NCBI GenBank assembly: GCA_028564705.1
Contig: JAPXFQ010002842.1
Coordinates: 124,001 to 188,000, forward strand
DNA from: Apricaphanius iberus
Taxonomy: Eukaryota; Chordata; Actinopteri; Cyprinodontiformes; Aphaniidae
Direction of reading: 5' to 3'
DNA: 64,000 nt
The notes beneath the pieces were generated by a model, which was not told the DNA's origin, made no database searches, and saw nothing but the letters and a program-made list of their open reading frames with translations. This document shows, piece after piece, positions 37,310-50,154 of this stretch. The position numbers and the translations under genes are program-made. The first letter of the stretch is position 1. Each line of letters begins with the position of its first letter.

Positions 37310-39365
37310 AAAAAACCCACTAAAGTTCGCATACTAAATGGTGTAAGTTAAAGTCAGTCAACAAGCTAGTGGTAGCCCAGATGGTAGCAATAGCAGTTTA
37401 GCTAGCATCAACGTTTTAGCTAATTTAATAAATAAAAAAAACACTTAAGTTAGCATACTGATTGGTGTAAGTTAAAGTTAGTCAAGAAGCTGGTGATAGC
37501 CCAGATTCTACCAATAGACGTTTAGCTAGCAATAACTTTTTTGCAAATTTTACTTAAAAACACCCACTAAAGTTAGCATACTGATTGGTGTAAGTTAAAG
37601 TTAGCCAAGAAGCTGGTGATACCCAAGATTCTACCAATAGATGTTTAGCTAGCAATAACTTTTTTGCAAATTTTACTTAAAAACACACACTAAAGTTAGC
37701 ATACTGATTGGTGTAAGTTAAAGTTAGCCAAGAAGCTAGTGATAGCCCAGATTCTACCAATAGACGTTTAGCTAGCAATAACTTTTTGCAAATTTTACTT
37801 AAAAACACCCACTAAAGTTAGCATACTGATTGGTGTAAGTTAAAGTTAGCCAAGAAGCTGGTGATAGCCCAGATTCTACCAATAGACGTTTAGCTAGCAA
37901 TAACGTTTTTGCAAATTTTACTTAAATACACCCACTAAAGTTAGCATACTGATTGGTGTAAGTTAAAGTTAGCCAAGAAGCTAGTGATAGCCCAGGGTCT
38001 ACCAATAGACGTTTAGCTAGCAATAAATGTTTTGCAAATTTTACTTAAAAACACCCACTAAACTTAGCATACTGATTGGTGTAAGTTAAAGTTAGCCAAG
38101 AAGCTGGTGGTAGCCCAGATTCTACCAATAGACGTTTAGCTAGCAATAAATGTTTTGCAAATTTTACTTAAAAACACCCACTAAAGTTAGCATACTGATT
38201 GGTGTAAGTTAAAGTTAGCCAAGAAGCTAGTGATAGCCCAGATTCTACCAATAGACGTTTAGCTAGCAATAAATGTTTTGCAAATTTTACTTAAAAACAC
38301 CCACTAAAGTTAGCATACTGATTGGTGTAAGTTAAAGTTAGCCAAGAAGCTAGTGATAGCCCAGATTCTACCAATAGACGTTTAGCTAGCAATAACTTTT
38401 TGCAAATTTTACTTAAAAACACCCACTAAAGTTAGCATACTGATTGGTGTAAGTTAAAGTTAGCCAAGAAGCTGGTGATAGCCCAGATTCTACCAATAGA
38501 TGTTTAGCTAGCAATAGTTTTTTGCAAATTTTACTTAAAAACACCCACTAAAGTTAGCATACTGATTGGTGTAAGTTAAAGTTAGCCAAGAAGCTAGTGA
38601 TAGCCCAGATTCTACCAATAGACGTTTAGCTAGCAATAAATGTTTTGCAAATTTTACTTAAAAACACCCACTAAAGTTAGCATACTGATTGGTGTAAGTT
38701 AAAGTTAGCCAAGAAGCTGGTGATAGCCCAGATTCTACCAATAGACGTTTAGCTAGCAATAACTTTTTTGCAAATTTTACTTAAAAACACCCACTAAAGT
38801 TAGCATACTGATTGGTGTAAGTTAAAGTTAGCCAAGAAGCTAGTGATAGCCCAGATTCTACCAATAGACGTTTAGCTAGCAATAAATGTTTTGCAAATTT
38901 TACTTAAAAACACCCACTAAAGTTAGCATACTGATTGGTGTAAGTTAAAGTTAGCCAAGAAGCTGGTGATAGCCCAGATTCTACCAATAGACGTTTAGCT
39001 AGCAATAAATGTTTTGCAAATTTTACTTAAAAACACCCACTAAAGTTAGCATACTGATGGTGTAAGTTAAAGTTACCAAGATAGTGATAGCCCAGATTCT
39101 ACCAATAGATGTTTAGCTAGCAATAAATGTTTTGCAAATTTTACTTAAAAACACCCACTAAAGTTAGCATACTGATTGGTGTAAGTTAAAGTTAGCCAAG
39201 AAGCTAGTGATAGCCCAGATTCTACCAATAGACGTTTAGCTAGCAATAAATGTTTTGCAAATTTTACTTAAAAACACCCACTAAAGTTAGCATACTGATT
39301 GGTGTAAGTTAAATTTAGTCAACAAGTTAGTGATAGCCCAGATGCTAGCAATAGCAGTTGAGCTA
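37310..39365 (+). repeat. 123-bp satellite array, about 17 units
   Basis: CATACTGATTGGTGTAAG recurs 16 times between 37454 and 39291, at spacings of 122-123 bp with one of 118. A diverged unit lies on the left flank. Each unit runs through AAAGTTAGCCAAGAAGCT, GATAGCCCAGATTCTACCAA and GTTTAGCTAGCAATAA. Inner units are nearly identical and the edges are more diverged, as expected from unequal exchange. No ORF spans the unit. Confidence 0.96.
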
Positions 39366-42343
39366 CAGTCAACTTTTTACCCACTTTTGTTCACATTTTG
39401 GCTAACTGAAGCGCTACGTTGCTCTTACTGCTCTGGTTGAGCTTAGAGTCATTACTTTATTTTTCAAATTCTTCTACAGATGACCTTACAGTTTGCCGAC
39501 AGGAAGAGCAGACTTCTCCATTGATATTCATTTCAGATTTTGTAAAGCAGGCACCACATTAAAAAAATTCATAAACAGATTACCTAGATCCATGAAAGAT
39601 GACGTACCAGATTATATTACTATCGCCTGCATCAATGAATTGAAAAATGTTTTAAAGATTATTTTTCATCACATTGAAAACAAGAAACACAATATCTTAG
39701 TTAATCTTTGATGCTAACTCTGCACTTTTGGGTTCCAACTGAGACGCATTATTTGACCGGCACCTTTTACAGTTTCCTGAAACTTTCTATTACATAGTGC
39801 TAACAACTATATCCATGCTGTATTTTCTTTTCTGCCAGAATAAACAAATATTTGTCATGTATACCAAGTAAAACATCTGGCAAATCTCTGCAGGTGTCAA
39901 TGATTCTGTATTTACTGGTTCGTTAAAGCAGAACTTGGAAAACTGGAAAACTTGGAATAACGTGAGAATGGTATCAGCCCCAAACTCGATATCGATCACT
40001 ATTTTAATACAAACTCAATTTACTAGCTGCACCTGCTCTATCTCCTACTAACAAATATATTGAATCAGCCAATCAGATGGTTGCAATACAGGTGTACTAA
40101 AGACAGCTTGCTGAAGGTCAAACTGAGGATCAGAATATTGAAGAAGGAGACTTTAATGACTTTGAACATAGCAGAGAGAATGTGCCGTTATTTTAGAACC
40201 TGATGATCTGCTGGGATTTTCGCCCACAACCTTCTCTCAGGTTTACAGAGAAGAGAAAACAGCTGAGTGTAGGTCAGAGGTCATAGGAGATCGGAGCGGC
40301 TGGTAACAGATGATAGACGAGCAACAGCGGGAGGAAAAGAAAGGAGGTCCAACTGGGTCCTACCAAGGAGCTCCTTCTGTCTGGTTCCATGGAAGGAAAC
40401 TGACCCGGTTCTGACCCGGTTCTGACATCTGATTGAGCCGGAAGCTGACCGAGTTAAACAATCAGACCTGCTGCCAGCGGGTGATTGATCACCCGGGTCA
40501 GAGGTCAGCAGCAGAGAGAGCTCTCGTTGTTCTGAGGCTCCCGGGACAAAGGAGGTTTCTACCGGCTGCCGGACCTCGGCACCGTGGGCTGAATGCTCGT
40601 ATTCACCACCATGTGAATCACGCCGACGCGGTGTGGGCGGACTGGCTGACCTCGGGTCGGTTTACTGGGAGCGTGGGCCGATCCCAGTGATGGTAGAAAC
40701 CAGTGAAACGCGCAGACGGAGCTCAGCGAGCGCTTCAGCTGGTAGATGGCTCCAACGCTTCCGGCTGCTTCATCACAGGAGAAACATTTATGTACGGCAC
40801 AACGTTAGGGCCATAAAATAAAAACAAATATCTAGATGAAAAACCTCTGAAGTTATTGGATTATTTTCTGATGATGAAAAGTCATTGATTTGGAAAAGAA
40901 TGATCATTTTTTGATATCTAAACTACATATAAACAATATTTTTAAACTATCATTAAGATATTTTCTGAATTCTTAGAGTCAGAAATTTACCAGGAAACTC
41001 AGAAGTTTGTGGAGAATCAGATATTTCCAACAGAAAATACCGCTGCTATAAAATTTGAACGTTACTAAAATAATCTGGATTTTTTTTAGGAGTGTAAATT
41101 GTTCATTAGATGCTTCTTCCTTCCAGCCTCTCCTGTTTGAGGCGTTCAGGGCCTCATCTAAAATCAGGACAAGTTGATCTGATCTGGGAACATAGACGCA
41201 TGAACGAATGACATTTTCTGTTGGAAACAACTGATTTAACATCTAAGCCCACACTTTTATTTCAGATGAATAGTTTTTTTTACGTCTAAATTTACAATGT
41301 TGGAAAATGTCTTAGTTTAAATATAAGAAAAAATGTTTTTAATAGTGGAAAAATGTTCTCTTGTTGTAAAAAACAGTTGTAAAAACATCAGCGTGTCGTT
41401 TGTGAATATATTCTGCATGTCGCGCTGACAAAATGATGAACATGTATTAAAAAGTGTGAAGTAAAGAGGAAAATATTCAGTAGATCCTGCTGTAGCCGCA
41501 CAGTTGGATGAAACGCGACATGAGCGTTCACACTTCAGACGTTTTTTTAAAACATTAAACGTGTTTCTGAATTAGTGCAAAATAAATAAATAAACTGTAA
41601 TTGTGTTATTCAGACTGTCAAAAAAAAAACTCCAGATTTGATGCACATTTGGCTCCAGTGTGAATATGTGTAAAATAGGATGTCTCAGGTTTTAATCCAA
41701 ACTAAAACCCAGCAGAAAGAGCATCGATTTGGAAATAACCACAAGGGGTGCAGGAGAGTGCGTTTGTTATATCGGAGCGGAGCAAATGACAAGACAAATG
41801 ATTTAGTTTATTTTCAGTTCGGTTTGGGTGTGTGTGTGTGTGTGCACAGCGCAGATTTTCTGTGGATGACGCGCACTGGAGCAGCTCAGACGTAAGGTTG
41901 TGTGTAAGCAACATCGTTTCGTATGAGGCGTCTCTCCACAGACGCCGTACAGTGTAGGAGAACAGCAGGTGTATATGTGATTTTATTAATCGCTGTGTGT
42001 GCGGTCCCAAGCTCTGTCGACAATTTTAAAATCCTACGGCGTTTTAAACCGAGGCGCGGAAATGACAGAGGAACCAGAGGAAGTAACCAGAGGTAACCAG
42101 ATGCAGGTGATGAATCGCAGAACAGCAGGGAGGAGATAAACTGAGCAGGAAAAGAAAAGTCACAAATAAAGCAGAAAACAGAATCCTAAGAACAGAGAGA
42201 ATACATGGAAACCAAAAAGTCAGCACCAATGACAGAAAGGAGGGAAAAATATCAGAAGGGACGGAAAAAGTAAAGATATGAAGCAGAAACTCAGAACAAC
42301 GATCCTAAAATGTAAAAAAGATGAAGATATGAAGCAACAATAA
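39366..42343. other. intron 1 segment, no gene
   Basis: Just beyond the satellite, 39960-40010 holds GAATGGTATCAGCCCCAAAC and CGATATCGATCAC, possibly the far end of the 36.8-kb MITE. A (GT) run lies at 41828-41843. Nothing else recognised. Confidence 0.4.
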
Positions 42344-42720
42344 AGTCTAAATTATTATAGTTCAGTTTAGTTTATTGGTTTATTTTTAACACTATAAAAA
42401 TGAATAAAAGTCACATGCATTACTCAAAACTACTCCCAATGCATAGCACTAGAACATTATCACAGGACTAAGACAATAGACAATAAAGCTAATAAAAGTC
42501 ATTACATAATGACATAATCACGTCCCTAGGTCCAAAACACAACACGTAGCATATTAGCTCATTTCACCGTGTTTCTAACAAATGATGTTTTTTATATATT
42601 TTTTAAAACGCTTCCCATCTAAGCCATTCCACAACTCTACTCTCAGACTCAAACTGTTCTTCCTTTTATTTTCACACAACTGAATCCTACATCGTAAACG
42701 GTTCTTGTTGCTTTTTTACG
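42344..42720 (-). mobile_element. LINE 3' end fragment
   Basis: On the minus strand an open stretch (RVELWNGLDGKRFKKYIKN) matches the C-terminus typical of fish LINE ORF2 proteins. An AT-rich 3'UTR follows, ending in AATAAACTAAACTGAACTAT at about 42345. Truncated, no RT core. Confidence 0.6.
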
Positions 42721-42780
42721 TAATGCACAAAATGGAGGTTTTATAAGAGTTTCCTCATATTTCCACATAATAATGTAAAT

Positions 42781-44526
42781 AAGGTAAGACTGAAGGTGAG
42801 CATAAAGACAACAAAGATATGTTTAGTTTTTCCAATAACTGCAAATGCAAACTGACTGAATAGAATTAAAAACAGAACAATTTTAATAAGCAAATAATAA
42901 ATCCAGAGTGTGAAGGCGACCGCTTCAGCTACAGGTTAACATGGAGGAGGAGGAAAACAGACTGTATTAAACCAGTGGGAATTACACTAAAGTGCTCTTT
43001 ACTTACTTACTCTTTTATTTTGTTTTAATTATTTATTTTCTTATTTTCAATTAGTGCTTTATTTCTCTCTAATCCCAATCATTTTTGTTAAATATAGAAC
43101 TCCCTGTCCTGTAGGGGGTCTTTATTTCCCTGTGTGACTAATATTCTGTGTTTAATGATATTTTTGGTTCTACCAGAACAACGTGGGTTTAGGTTAATCA
43201 AGTTCAGATTTTTTGGATTTGTGTTTTAAAAGTTAAGAGTAGCTGTAGGCTCCCTCTTCTGCATTTACATATTTCAGATGTCTGGGCTGCAGCCTGGAGC
43301 TACTGACCCAAACATCCGTCCAACCACAGCGTCTCACGGAGCTCATCAGACCTCATCAGACCTCATCAGACCTCTGACAGCCGCGGTTAGACGCCTGCAG
43401 CGGAGGAGGAGGCAGCCTGCCGCTCCTCGCTGCGTCTCTCAACCCAATAAAACCCAGAAACCTGCAGGGGAAACAGCTCAGGCTGCAGAAAACTCCTAAA
43501 CGGACACGCTTCTTCATCTTCTGGCAGTAAAATGCATGTAAAAGTCAGCAGAGTGCTCGAAACCCAGCGACCCCAGACCCCCTTCACTGTCGGTTTCTAG
43601 CCTCATCTCAGCGCTGAAAGAGACAGAGAGCAAGCAGAGACATGATGCTGACTCTCTGGGTTTAATTCACCACAGCGCCAACATGTAGCTGCAGGTGCTG
43701 CTTTTTAACAACCTGCCTTTGTTCTCACCAACAACACTGCTTCTCAGCCTTCAGTAAACCAAAGTTTCAGCTCCAAAAAGCACAGATTAGAAAGAACAGG
43801 TAAATAAGAAGTCAAAAATGACTTTAAAATATGTGTTAATTAGCTAATAATAAGAATAATTATTCTTCTTATTTGGGACATTTATAAGTAACAACAATAG
43901 TTCAGCTTTTAAGTCAAACTGGATAAAAATTTATTAAACATGTGAAATTATATTCTGAGAAAACAGTTGAAAGATACTTTAATAATATTGAAAATACTTT
44001 AATAATATTTCATAGTATTTATTCATTTTAATAAATAACAATCCACAGCAATAATGTAAGTTAACAAATTAATCAGGATTTTGTGGCACATTTTTTTTTA
44101 TTGTTGCAAAAAAACAGTTTCTTGTTGCACAATTTTTTTTAAAATATATGAAAAATAACATATCCTAATATTTTTACTTTGTAACATAATAAAATAATGA
44201 AATAACAAAATAAAATGACTTTATTTTCACAGATGAAAACTCTAAAATGTGACCAGCTCAGATTGGGTTCCCACTAGTCACCTCCTGGATACGCCCCTGC
44301 TCAGCAGCACTGAACATTTAGGAATAATCACTTATGAATTATTGTTAAAAACTCACAAGAGTCTCTGTGTTAGTAGATTAAATGATTCTTTCTCATCTTG
44401 TCGCAGGGCGGCATTGATTCTGTTGATTGTGATGCTGTAACTTTGGTTTGTGACGGACCAAAAGGACGACCAGCTGCGCTCTCAGAGCTGGAAAATGATC
44501 CCTTATCTGCTGCTGAAGTAACCGTC
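42781..44526. other. intron 1 segment, no gene
   Basis: AT-rich. It includes three tandem copies of a 10-bp CTCATCAGAC motif near 43340-43370. No element recognised. Confidence 0.4.
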
Positions 44527-45945
44527 CAGGGTTATTATCGTTAACGCAAACGAGCGAAATAACAACAACTAGAAGTAAAAAACAAACAAACATTTGTTTA
44601 CTGATATAAAAATAAAAAACAGAATTTGAAACAAAAACAAAACTGTAATGATTGTTCACAAAACGAACGAAATTTAATGAGAAAATGCGCTTAGTTTTCG
44701 TTTCATAATGTGTCTTATAATATCTAGAAGAATTATTTCTATGTCGCTCCCTGCCTTCGCACTGTCACCAGAAAGAGATGCGATCATCTGTGTTGTGCCT
44801 TTTAAGTTGCACAAAAAACACACAAAAAACGGGAAAGTTGGATACAATCCCGTCGACTCGCCTCCTTTCAAGGAAATAAAAGACGTCTTTGGATTACAAA
44901 CTGTCAGAAGAAGCGATTGAAACGATGATTAAACCGCCTGCAGCAAAAGCTACGCCGGCTAACAAACAAGCTAACATCGCTAACTAACTCTGCAAATTGC
45001 AAGCAATAGCAATTTGTTACATCGCAGCTGTAGGTTCTGTGTGTTGATGGACGAATAATCCCTTTCTAGTTTCTGGTTTTTGGTGGTTTTTACCGGCTGT
45101 TCTGCTTCATCCCAACATGTCATATTGGTCAGTAAAGTTGTCTGTGTTGCTTTGGTCCACCTAGCATCATGTTAGTAAAGGTTGAGAGAAAGCGCAAATG
45201 TGAAAAATGATCCAAAGCATCATATTTCTTAAGGTAGCTGGGCTTTTGTTTGTTGCGTTGCCACTCAGTGTTTTTATAGAACTGTAGAACCGGCATTCAT
45301 TCTTTGGCTTTTTAATGCACAGATGCTGTTATTGTGTGCCATATTTCTTTTATACTTACCTGATTTGAACGGTTGTTAATATGGCCCATTTTATCCATTC
45401 ATCCATCATCTTCCTCTTATCCGGGGTCGGGTCGCGGGGGCAGTAGCTTTAGCAGAGAGACCCAGACCTCCCTCTCCCCGGCTACTTGGTCCAGCTCCTC
45501 GGGAGGAATCCTGAGGCGTTCCCAGACCAGCTTGGAGACATAATCCCTCCATAGAGTCCTGGGTCTTCCTCTGGGTCTCCTCCCGGTGGGACGTGCCCAG
45601 AACACCTCACCAGGGAGGCGTTCATCCTGACCAGATGCCCGAGCCACCTCAACCGGCTCCTCTCGATGTGGAGGAGCAGCAGCTCTACTCTGAGCCCATG
45701 TCAATACAGTAAAAAAAAGAAAAGCATGATCATTTTCTGAGGTTTTGTTATACACTTCTGTTTTTTTTTGTCTTGCCCCGTCACACAACTTGTAAGTAAG
45801 TAAAAACTAAGCGTTTTCAAAAAACTGAAACTAAAACTAAAATACCTAACAAATGGTACAAAACGAACTAAAACTACAATACAATTTAAATCTAAACTAA
45901 ATAAAAACTAAAACTAATGAACATTTTAAAACTATTATAACCCTG
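44527..45945. mobile_element. hAT-like MITE (CAGGGTTATTAT...ATAACCCTG) with nested LINE
   Basis: Terminal inverted repeats CAGGGTTATTATCG and ATTATAACCCTG. The subterminal regions are rich in AAACTAAAACTAAA-type motifs. The 8-bp flanks TAACCGTC and TTATTGTC agree at 5 of 8 positions, a decayed target duplication. A LINE fragment lies inside at 45392-45697. Confidence 0.68.
45392..45697 (-). mobile_element. LINE 3' end nested in the MITE
   Basis: On the minus strand it encodes PTGRRPRGRPRTLWRDYVSK, ERLRIPPEELDQVAGEREVW and LLPPRPDPG, a very common C-terminal segment of fish LINE proteins. It ends in GGATGAATGGATAA-type repeats. 5'-truncated. Clade not assigned. Confidence 0.75.
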
Positions 45946-45949
45946 TTAT

Positions 45950-46284
45950 TGTCCCACAGCTAAAATAAAAGGAAACTAGACATGATGTCGGTCAAAACAG
46001 TTTTTAATCCCAAATAACTCAGCAGATGTAAAAAGTAATGGGAACTACAGTTTCTGTCAGTCACATAAAGACTGTTCTGCTGAAAACTTCCCGCTCGCTG
46101 CTGCTGCTGTCTGTACGTCGCTGATCATCACACGAATCACGTAGGCAACATATTTTATATCCAAAACTGTGAACTTCATCAACAGGCGATGTTTTTTTTT
46201 CATGACCGGAATGATGAAACTGTACCTCAAAGTTCCTTCCTTGGCAAATTTCAAACGTAACATGTTTTATTCTCTATCTATCTA

Positions 46285-46345
<61 letters not shown>

Positions 46346-47290
46346 GATGCAGCTTGTTGACGAGGTTCTGCCGGCTTCGTTAGGACCCGTGGGCCTCCTC
46401 CTCCTTCTCCTCCTCCTCCTCCTCCTGGTTGGTATGCAGTCGTCATTCCTCGCTCTGCAGCTCTGTGTGTTTTTAAGTGTCCCCGTTCTTATCTGTCCTC
46501 CTCCGTCTCTCTGACCTTCTGTTCTCCTCCTGCCAGCAGCAGACACGGCTGAATACAGATCAACGAACCAGGACCGAGGAGGAGGAGGAGGAGGAGGAGT
46601 TTCTCCTTCCTTCAGCTGACATTAGTCCACTCAGGACCAAATGAGTGACCAAACTTTTCTCTCTTAGTTGTGTCTAATCTTGTTTCTGCTCATAATGAGT
46701 CAGAGCTGTTTGTTAGATCTGATCCTGGATGAACTCACGTATCCGTTGCATTATTTAGAGTCTCCAGGTTCTCTCTCATTCTGGCTCAGAAACGTATTTA
46801 TTATTTCTAGCTGGTATCATGGAGGAATCACAATGAAGTGTCTGAACTATAATATTATACCTCAGCCAAAGAAAATAATAAAAAACACATAAAATGAGGA
46901 GTTATATCAGCTGTAGCTGCTGCTACATCCACCAGCTTAAAGTAACAACGCATTTTAACTTCAGCAGATCATTAATTAAACCTTACGTAGAGATTTATTA
47001 GCGTCCAGCTCTGAGATGATGATCTGAGGATCTCATGGGAACAAAAAGATGAAAATGTTTCTGCATCCACGCCAAGGAGGTGTTAATACTACTCCAACTA
47101 AATGTCTGTCAGCGTTTTAAAAAACGATCAAATATGGAGAATATTCCGTTAACGCGACCGTTGCATCCAACCATAGGGAAGGAAACAGATTCTGCTCCAA
47201 AATGTGGAAATCAACCCCAATTAAAAATGTCTTTGTTACTTCTGGTTTTTTGTTATTACACTGGTTTTTGTTAACGACTAAAAAACCCTG
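45950..47290. other. intron 1 segment, simple repeats only
   Basis: Contains CTC/GGA-rich stretches near 46395-46430 and 46574-46600 in addition to the tetranucleotide array. No gene. Confidence 0.45.
46273..46345 (+). repeat. (TCTA)n(TCTG)n(TCTA)n microsatellite
   Basis: 73 bp of compound tetranucleotide, probably length-polymorphic. The Leu-Ser-Val-Cys ORF over it is an artefact. Confidence 0.95.
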
Positions 47291-47299
47291 GTTTCTGAT

Positions 47300-48110
47300 G
47301 CTAATGGTGAGAATTTTATCTCAGAATATGAACTGAAATGTTCTAGATCCCGAATAATTCCCGATAAAGGTTTCATTGGAATAATTCAGCTGCCAGTTAT
47401 GGAATTAACAGAAGAAACTGTAAATGCTATTGACTATTTAAAGCATTTCATACGCTGGACCATAAGATATTGCTGCATAAATTATATAAATATGGTTTAA
47501 CAGGTGGGTTAACAGTTACTTAAGAAAACAGAAATCAGTTTGTTGAAATTGATGGTAGGCTACAAACAGTGGCGGTCCTAAACCATTTGGTGCCCTGGGC
47601 GAGCTTCACTGATGGCGTCTCTTGCCCACGGAAAAAAGAAGTCTTGTCCAAAGATTTGTACATTTATTTAAATAATAAATGTACAAAAAATAAACTTTTA
47701 ACTTGAGCAGTAGTGCAACAACAAAAAGCTCACACTAAAGAATCCAAACAAAAAATAAATTAACAATGAAACATTGTGTGCAAAATTATATACTGTAAAA
47801 TGGGATTCACATAAATACACTACATACGCAAAATATTTATTTAAGAAATATATATACCAAAGTATTGTTATAGATAAAGATGTCAAAAACGGTTGAAAAA
47901 AATAGACATCTTTTTTTTTTTTTTTCTCGCCGCATATTTGGCGCCCCTCACTAGATGGCGCCCTAGGCAAGCGCCTATGTCGCCTGCAGGAACCATCTAA
48001 ACAAAATGAAAAAATAACCTGTGGGGTTCCCCAAGGATCAGTTGTGGGACCTTTACAGTTTTGTTTTATCCAAGTGATATAATTTCTGTATTATTAAGAT
48101 GTAGATGACT
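47300..48110 (+). mobile_element. LINE RT fragment, split by a MITE
   Basis: The left part (to about 47566) encodes LDHKILLHKLYKYGLTG, the AFDTVDH-type RT motif. The right part (48010 onward) encodes CGVPQGSVVGPLQF and a diverged DD box. The two parts are contiguous in RT proteins but separated here by about 430 bp of MITE. Degenerate, with stops. A LINE-type 3' tail at 49.3 kb may belong to it. Confidence 0.68.
47567..47998. mobile_element. MITE inserted in a LINE
   Basis: It starts CAGTGGCGGTCCTAAACC. The right end, CAGGAACCATCT, is a diverged inverted copy. Both edges carry GCCCTGGGCGAGC/GCCCTAGGCAAGC-like blocks. No coding part. Exact ends and target duplication are uncertain. Confidence 0.5.
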
Positions 48111-49130
48111 TTACATTTATTTATTTATGTATTTATTCATCTATTCGTTTAATCTGTTGTTTGAAAATAACATAAAAGAGACACAAGGAGCAGAGAAAAT
48201 GATGACTTGGTGGCAGCGACCCTGCAGAGGTCAAAGCTCTGGGTTGACCTCTGACCTCTATGCTGGCTAACCGTGCAGAAGCTAGCCCTCTCTGCCTGCA
48301 GGGGGCTCTCTGACAGGAAGCTGCAGCGTGAGACGCGGCTCCAGGTTCAGACCAATCAGCTTCCTGCTCCGCGTCTTCGTCCTCCACATCGTGGCTGTGG
48401 TTCGTCCAGGTAACCGTCCGACGGACACCAGGACTCTCGGGTTGAGCTGCTTCGTTTCATGAAATCCTGACGGATAAAAGGTCAGATCCTCGTTCGGCAG
48501 CGACCGCCACGGGAAGCTGCTTCTTCCTCAACAGGTGAGACCTTCAGGTTCATTCACAGACCTCTGCACAGTCATCACATCTCATCCAACTAGATTTGAC
48601 TAGGATTGTATAGATTATCATTTCCAGTGAGGCTTTATTTAAAAAATAAAAATCTGAAAAGTATGGCATACCTTTGCATTCAGCCCCCCTTTTCCTCTAA
48701 TCCCCCTAAATAAAAAGCTGTGCAGCCCTCAGAGTCATCTAGTGAACAATTATAATAATATTTTGTTACACGTAAAACTTATAAAAGATCAGATGTTCCA
48801 GGTTGACTCGACTGGGTTGCTTCTAGAAGCATCAGCCAATGAGCATGCAGGTCCCACCCACTGACTCTGATTGGCTGATGATCTCGTTCAGTCATCGGGG
48901 AAAATATCATGAAATAAAAGCTAATTTTGAGAAAAAAGATGTTTTGGACTAAAAACTAATAATAAAACAAAATCCATTATAAAATCTGTTACAATTAAAT
49001 AATGTTTTATATTAATAAATGAATTAAAAATATTTCATAATAACAAGTTTAGACTTTTATATGAACTGAGTTATACTATAAATTATATATTGGTCTAATA
49101 TTTATTCATCAAAACTTACTTATTTAGACT
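48111..49130. other. intron 1 segment, no gene
   Basis: 48400-48545 is GC-rich with a GATAAAAG string and a CAG/GTGAGA junction that resembles an exon edge. No protein can be assigned. Confidence 0.35.
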
Positions 49131-49139
49131 CGCTTATGA

Positions 49140-49340
49140 GTAACTGATCCTATTATTTCTTTTTAGTTGCTTGTTTTTATTTTCATACAAATTATTGTCT
49201 TGATTATTGTTTTATTGTAAATGCTTTCTTGTATTTTAATCTTGAAATTGATTTAATGCTCTTTTTTCTGTGTTCTAATTATAATCATGTAAATCACCTT
49301 GACTTGCCTTGTGTTGAAAGTTTGCTATACAAATAAAATT
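49140..49340 (+). mobile_element. LINE 3'UTR tail
   Basis: It ends CTTGACTTGCCTTGTGTTG...GCTATACAAATAAAATTACC, the usual 3' terminus of fish L2/CR1-group LINEs, with short CTTGCCTT repeats. No coding portion is attached. Confidence 0.6.
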
Positions 49341-49679
49341 ACCTTCCCTTGCGATGTAGATATTTATTTTATGCGTTTTATTTATTTAATCAATCATTTT
49401 AACCACTTTGTTGTTCCAAAGAAAATGATTAGTTGTTGATTTCCAGGTCAGTTTCTGTTTATTTATTCATCTTTGGTGTTTTTCTTTACAGCGATAGACG
49501 TTTGTTTGCTGGTTGTTTTTTTGATTTGTTTATTTTATGGGATGATATTTTAGGGATTAAAACTGTTTTAATGAACTCATACTAGTTCAACTTAACCAAT
49601 ACCATGAAACAATACTTAAAATGTGGAAACTGCAAGAATTTCCCGAAATATGTTGTGTTTTTTTTACTGGAAATTTAAA

Positions 49680-49802
49680 GTTTTTGGTCATTTTTTAGGA
49701 GAGAAGAAAATAAAACCTGGCTTCCAATTCATTTTATTTTTATGTGTGATAGAAGTATCGGCATTGGTACTGAGTATCAGGAAGTACTCATTGCATCCCT
49801 AC
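49680..49802 (-). mobile_element. MITE fragment (GATACCGATAC family, copy 2)
   Basis: It contains AGAAGTATCGGCATTGGTAC and TGCATCCCTA at the outer edge, and GAAGAAAATAAAACCTGG inside. These are homologous to the reverse complement of 36.84-37.0 kb. Confidence 0.52.
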
Positions 49803-50154
49803 TTTATTTCCTATTTTACTTTTTTTTATTACTATTTTATTTTTGATTGTATTTGTTTTATTTTATTATTTTTATTTTATTTAGTTTTAGTTTTTATTTA
49901 TTTCCTTATTTTTAATTACTTTATTTTTTATTCGTTACTTTTCCTTTGCACATTTTTAACGCATCAAACTGAACGTCTTGAACTTGTAAATACTGGAATC
50001 ATGAGAGTTACGGCTAGAATATCTGTATAAGTTACACGAAATATCAGTGATTATTTTTCCTTTTTTCTCTCGTTTCTTAATTTTTTGTAACAAGAAAATA
50101 TTCTCAGACATTTTCAGACAAAACTGTGTAGAATTGACTTGGAGAATTAAAATC

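Noticed and set aside
37310..39365. Regular repeat array reminiscent of CRISPR
   Set aside because: Units are contiguous 123-bp copies with no unique spacers, in vertebrate DNA without cas genes. It is a satellite.
46169..46360. ORF with Leu-Ser-Val-Cys repeats
   Set aside because: Translation of the TCTA/TCTG microsatellite.
48400..48545. GC-rich stretch with GATAAAAG and CAG/GTGAGA, like a first exon
   Set aside because: No ORF or second exon on the plus strand can be connected to it.
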